From: Chromera velia
Lineage: Eukaryota > Sar > Chromeraceae
DNA length: 11,256 bases
Direction: 5' to 3'
Assembly (NCBI GenBank): GCA_018398765.1
Contig: JAHBMJ010002007.1
Span: 12,501 to 23,756 of the forward strand
The notes under the pieces are model-generated. The model ran no database searches and had not been told where the DNA came from. It saw only the letters and a program-made list of their open reading frames with translations. Within the stretch, counting starts at the first letter, position 1. Each line of letters begins with the position of its first letter. Positions 1-7,202 of the stretch are shown here, piece by piece. Position numbers and translations under genes: made by a program.

Positions 1-131
1 TCTCTCACTAATGTATAGTAATGTGGTTCTCTTGTTTAAATTTACCAAACCTTGCATTGCTTGCTTCCTTTAAGTTGCTTATTTATCTCTTTGTGCAGCA
101 GTACTTTGTTTGTGAACCTCAATTATCATAA

Positions 132-139
132 ATTGAGAT
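132..139. repeat. Left target-site duplication of hAT-like element
   Basis: ATTGAGAT lies immediately outside the CAG terminus at 140. It matches ATCGAGAT at 630-637 in 7 of 8 positions. Eight bases is the target duplication length typical of the hAT superfamily. The single mismatch would be post-insertion decay. Confidence 0.6.
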
Positions 140-151
140 CAGGGATGAGAA

Positions 152-215
152 ATAGGTTATTAACCGAACCGAACCGACTTGGCTGCCAAAAAGGGTTTCG
201 GTTTGGTTAACCTAT
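152..215. repeat. Subterminal inverted repeat of GGTTA/AACCG motifs
   Basis: The arm at 152-175 (ATAGGTTA then AACCGAACCGAACC) pairs imperfectly with 194-215 (GGTTTCGGTTTGGTTAACC then TAT). It lies just inside the left end of the hAT-like element and includes the tandem pentamer AACCG. Confidence 0.6.
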
Positions 216-530
216 CGGTTATATAACCTTTTTATGTCTGGAGGTCGTTTCTTCACTAAATTTGAAACTTTTCACTGTAAAAACGTGATTTTTGCATATA
301 CAACATACGGAAAACGAATGAAAGACGACCAAAATATAATAAAAAGACATTTTTAATTCATATAACTACTTGTTTGATTGTCAGATTATGTTTATAATCC
401 ATATACTAAGAAAGACATGATTTTTTATGCCTTTTCAGCTAGCTTTTCAGTTATTATAACAAAGTTTTTCAGTAAGTTTTTGCTTGTTTGAAGTTGTTTC
501 TAGCTATAATATCATTTTTATCAGCTCTTA

Positions 531-577
531 CTGGTTAACCCGGTTAACTGCCAGTTATAACCGGTTATCATAACTGG
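531..577. repeat. Right subterminal palindromes with AACCGGTT core
   Basis: CCAGTTAT (551-558) and ATAACTGG (570-577) are perfect inverted arms around AACCGGTT (559-566), itself a palindrome. GGTTAACCCGGTTAAC precedes them. The motifs mirror those at the left end of the element. Confidence 0.6.
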
Positions 578-629
578 AGGGCCAATAACCTATAACTTAA
601 CCTCATAATATACCTTTTTCCCTACTCTG

Positions 630-637
630 ATCGAGAT
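630..637. repeat. Right target-site duplication of hAT-like element
   Basis: ATCGAGAT directly follows the terminal CTG at 627-629 and matches the left copy at 132-139 in 7 of 8 bases. Confidence 0.6.
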
Positions 638-928
638 TCATCGAATTATGGTCTCAGTGGTTTGTATGACCCTAGGTATGACCAGTTGTCTGAAACGTGA
701 CCGTATTTCTAGGATCGAATTAATCGACTTAATTGAAGGGGTATGAATATTTGTTGATGTAACTTAAGGTATCATGCATTATCATGCCGTACTTTGCAGT
801 TTCTGTTCGACTATACCTAGGACTATACTTGCTTGCACGCATACAAAAATAGTACCTCGATCGATATTATTTAACTTCAAAAAAAAGTTTTTCTATTTTC
901 TTTTTCTTAATGAATTATAATCAATAGT
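638..928. other. AT-rich spacer, no gene seen
   Basis: About 290 bases between the hAT-like element and the first long direct repeat. No open frame, RNA gene or clear repeat was recognised. It contains short A and T runs near 880-908. Confidence 0.6.
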
Positions 929-1223
929 CAGGATTAGGCCATTGTACGCCGCCATTTCCATGCTGTAGAGCATGTTCTGATTGCGCGTACCACCAGTGTT
1001 GTGCTGCCACATTCAAATATATCGTGCATGCGTGCGCCGCCGCTGTTATATATGCTGCACCGGCCATTGAATTTGCATGCCATGCATCAATAAGTCTTTT
1101 CGTTGTTTATGCTTGTATCAAGTGAATAATTTGACTTCTCTTTATGTGACAGACTTCCTTTTGGAATCGTGTTGAAGAGACTGGAAGTCCAGAGACTTGC
1201 TTTACATGTAAGCAGCGATAAAT
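929..1223 (+). repeat. Long direct repeat, copy 1
   Basis: This copy starts at CAGGATTAGGCCATTG and ends at GCAGCGATAAAT. It is repeated at 3244-3546 in the same orientation with scattered substitutions and one small tandem duplication in copy 2. Recognisable shared blocks include CATTCAAATATATCG, GCGCCGCCGCTGTTAT, CCGGCCATTGAATTTGCATG and TTCCTTTTGGAATCGTGTT. Sequence outside these limits does not match. The pair could be long terminal repeats of one element or two insertions of a dispersed family. I see no clear TG...CA ends that would decide for LTRs. Confidence 0.75.
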
Positions 1224-1314
1224 TTAATTACGGTTAATAGAAGCGGGCTTCAATTCCTTTTCTTTCTTCACCTCAACACTGAAGTACTCCTTACTCCTCA
1301 TATTTTTTTTGACA

Positions 1315-2771
1315 ATGTCGCTAGCAATGTCGTCTGTTGTTTTTTCTAGCACAGCTCCCAAGTTCACTGCTGAAGAGCCACCCCAAAGACAGAAAGATGA
1401 CTCTTCTGATGAGTATATAAGGCTTCTTGAACTGTGGTTGGATGAGTATGGAAACGTTGAGGCAGTCAAAAAGCTTCCTGCCTCCATTTGTCTCTCTTGT
1501 CACAAGGCAGACAAAGCTCTCGTCAAGAGAGAAGAAGCCTTCTTGAAAGAGGCTAGGTCATCGGCATCAGTCAAGAAGAAGGACGAGTCAGATAAAAAGT
1601 ATGGTAAGCGGGTGCGTGCCTGGGCAAAGACTTTTCTGACCACCCTTTGGGGTGATCACGTGCAGATTCTCGCAGATATTCAGAAAGAGACGGTAGTGAG
1701 AACCTTCGAAGACTTTTCTAAGCTCCTGTGAGTCCTGTCTGAACTGCCTAACGGTGTGCAGCTGTCAGTCAAGGAGACTGCCTTCGCTTTCGCCGAGCTT
1801 ATTACAGCTCTTGACGATTTTTCTCTCCCTCCCTCCAACTGGATTGCCAGCTTCAAATTCTGGTCTCTCCTTCCCGTCGAAGTGCACAACCTAGCCCAAA
1901 CAATTTGAAACAAAGCCGTTGAAGGTCATAGTCACTGCCACCCCTAATTAAGCTTTCCGATAGTGACGACGAGTCATTAACTACCCCTGGGCCTAACAGC
2001 AGCAATTTTTTTAAGTAGCATCAAAGTACAGTTAGGAATACCAGCAAGAAGTTCTTTTTGAGGCGATGTCAACCCTCAAAGCGCACCACAAGCATCTCAA
2101 CTGGGTTGGCACATGCTTTTGTCCACATAAGAGTTCTGAAGATTGTTTCGGGTGAGACGAAGAGAGAGATCGTTATCTCGAAGCATCATCTAGAGGTGTT
2201 AAAGCAAGGGGGGTCACAAGGAGAGAAGCAGGGGGGCAGTCGTACGTTTCTCGATCAGCTGCTCAAAAATAGTAAAGAAGGAGGAGAGATGGGGGGAAAT
2301 ATGGATGTAACGGTTGACACTGAAAGCGTTCGCCAGCTTGCCCGGGTAGCAAATGTGGCTTGACGTACGCTTAGAGATCTCAGATAAAGTCAGAAGGGGG
2401 GGCAAGGAAAACAGTAGTCTGATCAGAAAGCTGGAGACCATTCCCGCAGGCAGTCAAGCAGACCCGCTGATGGGCAGAAAGCCGATGGACAGCAGGAGGA
2501 GGAGAGGCTTCCCAGACTGATACAAGAGGAAGTGCAGAAAATGGTCCAGGCGGCACTATAGTCAGCAATCCCATAGATAGTGTAAGAAGTTTAGAGCAAG
2601 GAGGGGGGAAGAGCCCCTCTACAGACTGCCAGAGGAGGAGGGGGGGGTGTCTGTACTCACAGAGAACAGGCAAACTTCCTGACAGCGGACGGCGACTTCG
2701 ATGCAGATACCTTCATTGCGGCGTACACTGACAACATCGATTTCAGTGCCCCAGATGGTTATACAAACTAG
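1315..2771 (+). pseudogene. Decayed protein gene inside the direct repeats, possibly gag-like
   Basis: From ATG 1315 one frame runs to a stop at 1906-1908, interrupted only by TGA 1729-1731. The 58 residues after that TGA still look like protein (aromatic and leucine residues regularly placed, for example NWIASFKFW). After a frameshift around 1908-1932 a second frame continues to TAG 2769-2771, with stops at 2016, 2361, 2385, 2415, 2559, 2574, 2583 and 2592. Protein-like islands include an acidic stretch (SDSDDES, about 1956-1977), a helical charged segment (EERLPRLIQEEVQKMVQ, before 2559) and a tail with NFLTADGDFDADTF and FSAPDGY. The original would be about 485 codons. No reverse transcriptase, protease or zinc knuckle is visible, and I do not recognise the family. 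Gag-like is inferred only from position between direct repeats. Confidence 0.55.
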
Positions 2772-3231
2772 AGGGTGTTGAAAAGAAAAAGGAGGGGGGT
2801 TTCAGTTCTGACCAAGCGAGCAAGTGAGTCTTTGGACAGCCAGTTCTTAGAGAGAGAAACGATGGAAGGAACTTTAAGAAAGGAAGAGATTCGAGTTGAC
2901 TCTTTAAGTCTCTCTTTATCTTTCTGCCTCTGTATACACGACGACTACACATGGGTGTCTGAGTGTCACATGTGTGAGGGTGTATGGCTTTGTTTATTAC
3001 ATCCTTTGACAACTTGTTCTTGAACTACTTTCCATTATGTCAACAGTGTTACATATAATAACTCACGTATGCTCACACCACTGTTCCTTCTGTTTTACTT
3101 TTGACCTCATCTCAAAAGCTTCATTAACCTTTATTGTAAGCTGCATGTATGCTCAGTTGGTTGTAAGCGGCTGTTTTTATATCGTGCGTCCATAAGTCCA
3201 ATTCTAGGTCCAATTTCTATGGACTGATGTA
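2772..3231. other. Non-coding stretch between pseudogene and second direct repeat
   Basis: It holds the presumed 3' untranslated part of the decayed element. There is a CT-rich run near 2903-2930 and AT-rich DNA after it. Small open frames on both strands here lack protein-like composition. No RNA gene was recognised. Confidence 0.5.
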
Positions 3232-3242
3232 TGAGGGGGGAG
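3232..3242 (+). other. Purine run just before direct-repeat copy 2
   Basis: GAGGGGGGAG sits directly upstream of copy 2 at 3244. A polypurine tract is expected at this place if the direct repeats are LTRs. It is short and could be coincidental. Confidence 0.35.
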
Positions 3243-3243
3243 C

Positions 3244-3546
3244 CAGGATTGGGCCATTGTGCGCCGCCATTTCCGTGTTGCAGGGCATATCCCGAGCACG
3301 CATACCACCAGTGTCACGCCGTCACATTCAAATATATCGCGTATGCATGCGCCGCCGCTGTTATGCCGCACCGGCCATTGAATTTGCATGCCACGCGTCA
3401 ATGAGTCTTTTCATTGTTCATACTTAAATCAAGGGAATGATCTAGGGAATGATTTGACTTCTCTTTATCTGACAGACTTCCTTTTGGAATCGTGTTAAAA
3501 AGACTAAAAGTCCAGAGACTTGCTTTACACGTAGGCAGCGATAAAT
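3244..3546 (+). repeat. Long direct repeat, copy 2
   Basis: Same orientation as 929-1223. It contains an extra short tandem duplication (GGGAATGATCTAGGGAATGAT) relative to copy 1, which accounts for most of the length difference. It is followed at once by a TCAA microsatellite, which copy 1 lacks. A short-repeat tail would also fit the 3' end of a LINE or SINE. Confidence 0.75.
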
Positions 3547-3552
3547 CTGATT

Positions 3553-3584
3553 TCAATCAATCAATCAATCAATCAATTAATCAA
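3553..3584. repeat. (TCAA)n microsatellite
   Basis: Six perfect TCAA units (3553-3576) followed by two degenerate ones, grading into TTAATT-rich sequence to about 3620. It directly follows direct-repeat copy 2. Confidence 0.85.
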
Positions 3585-3704
3585 AATTAATTAATTTAAT
3601 TTAATATAATAATTAGTTTTTTTTTTTTAGTGCATGACATAGTATGACATAGCCTTAACCATACAGATGAAGGCTATCATGAAGCGTCAGTTACAGCGTA
3701 ATGC

Positions 3705-3773
3705 AGCCTATAGGATTCAATCGTTGTATTTTTCGATGAATTTGACCAAATCGTGAAGCCTATAGGATTCAAT
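3705..3773 (+). repeat. 17-bp direct repeat pair
   Basis: AGCCTATAGGATTCAAT occurs at 3705-3721 and again at 3757-3773, perfectly, with starts 52 bp apart. No other copy was noticed in the window. The function is unknown. It may be a small local duplication or the footprint of an insertion. Confidence 0.7.
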
Positions 3774-3791
3774 GATATAAAACTGGTGTAT

Positions 3792-3798
3792 GACCTCT
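3792..3798. repeat. Candidate left target duplication GACCTCT
   Basis: GACCTCT recurs at 4027-4033, just outside the inverted ends of the 3803-4025 segment. The spacing to the ends is unequal (4 bases on the left, 1 on the right), which weakens the case. Confidence 0.3.
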
Positions 3799-3802
3799 GT
3801 CT

Positions 3803-4025
3803 AGGCGGCGCACATAAAAAAAGGAAAAAAAAAAATAGGCTTCCCCAACTTTTTAAAGTCTTTTTCTTTTTTAAGGTCACAAGTTAGGTACATATCCTAT
3901 GTGAAAAAGTAGCTTTGAGAGCCGGAAGGATTTTTTTCCTTTTAAGGGCACTTGAAATTTTTTTTTTTTTTAAATTAGGCCTCTCCAACTTTTTTTTTCT
4001 TTTTTTTTTTCTATGTGCGGCGCCT
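3803..4025. mobile_element. Candidate small element with terminal inverted repeats
   Basis: AGGCGGCGCACATA at 3803-3816 is inverted as TATGTGCGGCGCCT at 4012-4025, with 13 of 14 positions pairing. Both ends are followed inward by long A or T runs. A further direct repeat inside, TAGGCTTCCCCAACTTTTT (from about 3836) and TAGGCCTCTCCAACTTTTT (from about 3976), suggests internal duplication. There is no coding capacity. It could be a MITE or just a decayed fold-back of a processed sequence. The superfamily cannot be assigned. Confidence 0.4.
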
Positions 4026-4026
4026 G

Positions 4027-4033
4027 GACCTCT
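4027..4033. repeat. Candidate right target duplication GACCTCT
   Basis: Matches 3792-3798 exactly and lies one base beyond the right inverted end at 4025. Confidence 0.3.
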
Positions 4034-4069
4034 TTATAGCTGGATGCATGCGGCGTATGCATACCGTCA

Positions 4070-4654
4070 TCATTCGGAATCATTGGGAACGAATTTTTCC
4101 AGCCAGCCTAAGGAGATGCAATGCTTGTATTTGTACTTATTCACGTACCCAAGCACCTCTCCAATGAGGGGGTCGTGCCACTTGTTGCTAGCTTGCACAA
4201 AAAGACAAACAATCGAGACGATTAATAAGTGCAAATCATGTTTTGGCTCCGGTTTTGCCTGAAGGCCCTCCTTCACTTTCTGGTTAAGTTCAGGATGCCG
4301 ATACTTTTCAGGACATCCCACAACTTATGTTTCGACATTGGCGTCTTGCATTGAGCTCCAGTCGTTTAAGAGAACCTTACCCCTGTTTGTCAAAAAGATG
4401 TTGGCCAGTCGGACATCCCAGTGGACCTTGTGGCAAGCGTGAAGCTCTTTCAAGGCACGAAAGAGAAGAGGGATGTGGTGAGCTTTCAAGGTTGAGGTCA
4501 AAAAGGGTGTAGTGAGTGATTTGCAAACAAGCCTTTTGCCGAAAAGTAGCAAACACTCAAAAATCTTAACATGGAACCGAAGGTCTCTCAAAACCTCCCT
4601 AGGTCCCTTGGTGTGGGTGGTGGGGGGGTCGGCCGGCCCTCTCCGGGGCCCCAT
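4070..4654 (-). pseudogene. Protein-kinase-like fragment with one in-frame stop
   Basis: Read on the minus strand from ATG 4654, the catalytic loop appears as HWDVRLAN (residues 78-85 of the upstream part; H78, D80 and N85 stand for the HxD....N of kinases). The metal-binding DFG position is replaced by NDWS (D98). TAA at 4325-4327 then interrupts. The same frame continues to TGA at 4070 with GCPEKYRHPEL and a segment KHDLHLLIVSIVCLF that fits the activation segment, the helix-F aspartate and helix F. The glycine loop, the VAIK lysine and the N-lobe are absent. The first ~20 codons belong to the satellite at about 4606-4654, so the gene is truncated there. Divergent kinases with an H.DvR..N loop and DW in place of DF occur in expanded eukaryotic families, including some effector-type (Crinkler-like) proteins. 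That assignment is an inference. Most likely a pseudogene. Confidence 0.6.
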
Positions 4655-5844
4655 ATGTGTCCGACGGGGTGTTTAGAAGAAAAAGAGGGCTTTGTAGAGC
4701 TTTAAAAAGATGTGTCGGATCGTGTTGCCCCCGTCGGTCATATCATTTCACCTTGTCGGCCCTGGACACTGCTCGTTTTCCTGTCCCACACTTTCTTGAG
4801 TACCTTGCTGTGGGTGGTGGGGGGGTCGGCTGGCCCTCTCCGGGGCCCCATATCTGTCCGACGGGGTGTTTAGAAGAAAGCGAGGGCTTTGTGGAGCTTG
4901 AAGGGGATGTATCGGATCGTGTCGCCCCCGTTGGTCTTATCATTTCACCTTGTTGGCCCTAGACACTGCTTGTTTTCCTGCCCCACACTTTCTTGAGTAC
5001 CTTGGTGTAGGTGGTGGGAGGGTCTGTTGGCCCTCTCCCTAGGCCCTCTCCGGAGCCCCATATGTGTCCGACGGGGTGTTTAGAAGAAAGAGGGGGCTTT
5101 GTGGAGCTTAAGAGGGATATATTGGATCGTGTTGCCCCCGTCGGTCTTGTTATTTCACCTAGTCAGCCCTGGACACTGCTCGTTTTCCTGCCCCACACTT
5201 TTCTGGATACCTGTATGTGGGTGGTGGGGGGGTTGGCCGGCCCTTTCCGGGGCCCCATATGTGTCCGACGGGGTATTTAAAAGAAAAAGAGGGCTTTGTG
5301 GAGCTTGAAAGGGATATCTGAGATTGTGTCGCCCCCGTTGGTTATATTGTTTCACCTTGTTGGCCCTAGACACTGCTTGTTTTCCTGCTCCACACTTTCT
5401 TGAGTACCTTGGTGTAAGTGGTGGGAGGGTCTGTCGGCTTTCTCCCTAGGCCCTCTCCGGGGCCCCATATATGTCTGACGGGGTGTTTAGAAGAAAGCAA
5501 GGGCTTTGTGGAGCTTGAAAGGGATGTTTGAGATCGTGTCGCCCCCGTCCGTCATATTATTTCACCTTGTTAGCTCTGGAAACTGCTCGTTTTCCTGCCC
5601 CACACTTTCTTAAGTACCTTGGTGTAGGTGGTGCCCGGTCGGCCGGCCCTCTCCGGGGCCCCATATCTGTCCGATAGGGTGTTTAGAAGAAAGAGAGGGC
5701 TTTGTGGAGCTTGAAGGGGATATATCAGATCGTGTTGCCCCCGTCGGTCTTGTTATTTCACCTTGTCGGCCCTGGACACTGCTCGTTTTCCCACTCCACA
5801 CTTTCCTGGGTGCCTTGGTGTGGATGTCACTGGGTGGTGGCGGC
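4606..5844. repeat. Satellite array: six units, 407-bp higher-order dimer
   Basis: The anchor GGGGCCCCATAT (GGAGCCCCATAT in unit 3) starts at 4645, 4842, 5052, 5249, 5459 and 5655, giving spacings of 197, 210, 197, 210 and 196. The two longer spacings share an extra CTCCCTAGGC-type insert before the anchors at 5052 and 5459. A second set of variants alternates too: CCTAGACACTGCTTG follows anchors 2 and 4, and CCTGGACACTGCTCG follows anchors 1, 3 and 6. So the array is organised as A-B dimers of about 407 bp (406 in the last step). Shared blocks include TGTTTAGAAGAAA and TTTCACCTTGT. The 197-bp unit is not a multiple of three and stops accumulate on both strands, so a coding role is unlikely. 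Confidence 0.9.
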
Positions 5845-5888
5845 CACAAAGCCCCCTCTTTCTTCTAAACACCCCATCGGACACATAT
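5845..5888 (-). repeat. Inverted fragment of the satellite unit at the array edge
   Basis: This 44-bp stretch is the reverse complement of 5060-5103 in unit 3 at 43 of 44 positions. It includes the TGTTTAGAAGAAAG block and the GGGGGCTTTGTG end. It closes the array in the opposite orientation and abuts the retroelement fragment at 5889. Confidence 0.9.
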
Positions 5889-6318
5889 CTGTGAATGCAG
5901 CCCACCTGTGTCAAATGTCCAATTATGCAGGGACAGCAGCTAGAGATATAGAAACGGTGAAGGACAGGAAGTATAAGGCCATCTGCAAAGAGCTAGGCTT
6001 CGAATTTGTTCCGCTGATGTTTGAAACGTATGGAAGGCCGGGGAAGAGGACGGTGGAGTTTTTGACAACTGTAACAAATCATGCAGCAAGCAGAGTGAGG
6101 GGGGGGAAGACTTTGCAGCAGTCCAGGGCAGACTGATACAACAGTACTTCAAAATTCTATCGTACACCTTACAGAAATTTATGGCAGCAAACGTGTTTTC
6201 TTCCATTCACTCACGGAGAGGGAGAAGGGGTCCTTTCCAAGCGGAGCCATTGCTGGCTCGCGACGTGGCAGCGTTCTCTATCCCCGCGCAGGGGGCAGGG
6301 GGCGCTAACGGCGAGTGA
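5889..6318 (+). pseudogene. C-terminal fragment of a LINE-type retrotransposon protein, frameshifted
   Basis: The frame ending at TGA 6134-6136 contains NYAGTAARDIETVKDRKY, then ELGFEFVPLMFETYG and FLTTV. The pattern K..KY....GF.FVPL.fEt.G resembles the region downstream of the reverse-transcriptase domain in many LINE-like ORF2 proteins. A run of eight G (6099-6106) breaks the frame. In a neighbouring frame, open to TGA 6316-6318, the sequence continues with GRLIQQYFKILSYTLQK and MAANVFSSI, like the LS.aLq..Na helix that often ends such proteins. The convincing part ends near 6213. The reverse-transcriptase domain itself is absent; the 5' side is replaced by the satellite array and its inverted fragment. 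The assignment is from motif memory, not a search. Confidence 0.5.
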
Positions 6319-6520
6319 AAGATAGGATGAAGTGAAGACCGAGCTGATTGAAGGAACGGAGAACGATGGAGAAACATAAAGAAGTAAAGGGTTGGAGAGA
6401 GAAAAGAACCAGACAGGAAGAGTCGTTTGTTGAAGAGCCATTGCTTGAGAGTGAGTTAAGTAATTCCAGATCAATTTCCGGCCGGCAGGGGCGATTCAAG
6501 CTGATAATAGGCAAAACCAC
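6319..6520 (+). other. Purine-rich non-coding stretch
   Basis: Positions 6315-6440 are dominated by G and A (repeated GAAG, GGAG and AGAGAG words). It may be the 3' untranslated tail of the retroelement fragment upstream. Minus-strand open frames here are low-complexity shadows. Confidence 0.5.
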
Positions 6521-6527
6521 CTAGGAT

Positions 6528-6589
6528 CGCCCCAGGCGGCCCTGGCGGGCCACCTGCGGCGTGCCTGGGGTACCTCAGGCGCCCCAGGC
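6528..6589. repeat. GC-rich repeat and hairpin cluster
   Basis: CGCCCCAGGC occurs at 6528-6537 and 6580-6589. GCCTGGGG (6563-6570) is the exact inverse of CCCCAGGC (6582-6589), giving an 8-bp stem with an 11-base loop. CCTGG, CAGGC and GGCC words fill the space between. It stands out from the AT-rich surroundings. Confidence 0.7.
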
Positions 6590-7202
6590 AGGTTTAGACA
6601 GCATGACTGATATAAAAGAGAAACTAGGAAAAAAAAATGTGATAGAGAGACAGGCAGAGTCAGAAACTAAAGATGGATAGATTAGGGTAGATTAGGAAGA
6701 AACTGGCCTAGGTACGATACCCAATACCGTGCGAACTAACGGCCGGTATGCTGGGATGTGCTATGTATCCACGAACCTCAAAGAATGTTCAAACGACGGA
6801 CAATTAGTGCATGTACATGTGACAAACTTTTCACGAACGTACCATATATACACCGCGCGCGCGCATTTGCGCGCGAACATGAATGCAAACTTAATTGTAG
6901 GGTATAGAAGATAATAATTGTATTAATATCGTTTTGTTAATACGCGCGCGTATATATATTTGCATATATATATGAACTTAATATATCGATCGATGTATAT
7001 ACATTCAAAGCACCTTTTCCATGCATCAATCAAACCCAACAGATCGACTGTGCCGAAAATCAATTTGATCTCACCAGGGAAAGAAAAAAAGTCCGCAAGT
7101 CCCGCGAAAAGAGAGTGAAAGGGTTCACGCGCGATTTTCAGAGTTAACATACGATCAAGAATCCATTCCGTGCCTCATGATGTTGCTGCATAGGAAGAAA
7201 CA
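6590..7202. other. Upstream non-coding region of the nuclease-like gene
   Basis: No supportable gene. It contains TATAAAAG at 6611-6618, too far from the start codon (about 590 bp) to call a promoter. Alternating purine-pyrimidine tracts follow at about 6853-6875 and 6941-6973, with AT-rich DNA to about 7020. Promoter elements of the downstream gene presumably lie here but I cannot point to one. Confidence 0.4.
6853..6973. repeat. Alternating CG and TA tracts
   Basis: CGCGCGCGCGC, then ATTT, then GCGCGCG (6853-6875) can form a hairpin and a Z-DNA-prone tract. ACGCGCGCGT (6942-6951) is a palindrome followed by TATATATAT and CATATATATATG. GTATTAA/TTAATAC inverted arms lie between them at about 6920-6944. 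Confidence 0.6.

Larger units (their letters stand above)
140..629. mobile_element. Non-autonomous hAT-like DNA transposon (MITE), 490 bp
   Basis: The left end reads CAGGGATGAGAAATAGG. The right end, read inward on the minus strand, is CAGAGTAGGGAAAAAGG, so 12 of 17 positions match and both ends have the CAG.G start seen in hAT elements. The flanks carry an 8-bp duplication with one mismatch. No transposase frame is present, so the element would be non-autonomous. The subterminal regions are rich in GGTTA/TAACC motifs on both sides, at about 152-228 and 531-600. Such subterminal clusters are common transposase-binding sites in hAT elements, but binding here is an inference. The middle (about 240-520) is AT-rich and featureless. 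The family assignment rests on termini and duplication alone. Confidence 0.6.

Noticed and set aside
929-3546. Confident call of an LTR retrotransposon
   Set aside because: No TG...CA termini, primer-binding site or target duplication could be shown. It is kept as one of two explanations.
4606-5849. Satellite as a protein-coding repeat on the minus strand
   Set aside because: Each unit encodes a similar peptide (SSTKPSLSSKHP), but 197 bp is not a multiple of three and each unit contains frame breaks or stops.
4606-5888. CRISPR array
   Set aside because: Units of about 200 bp are contiguous, with no short repeat/spacer alternation, and the context is eukaryotic.
6211-6520. Minus-strand frames of 71-87 codons
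   Set aside because: They are the complement of the purine-rich stretch and have low-complexity S/L/P composition.
6611-6618. TATAAAAG as TATA box of the 7203 gene
   Set aside because: About 590 bp from the start codon with no supporting initiator or transcript information.
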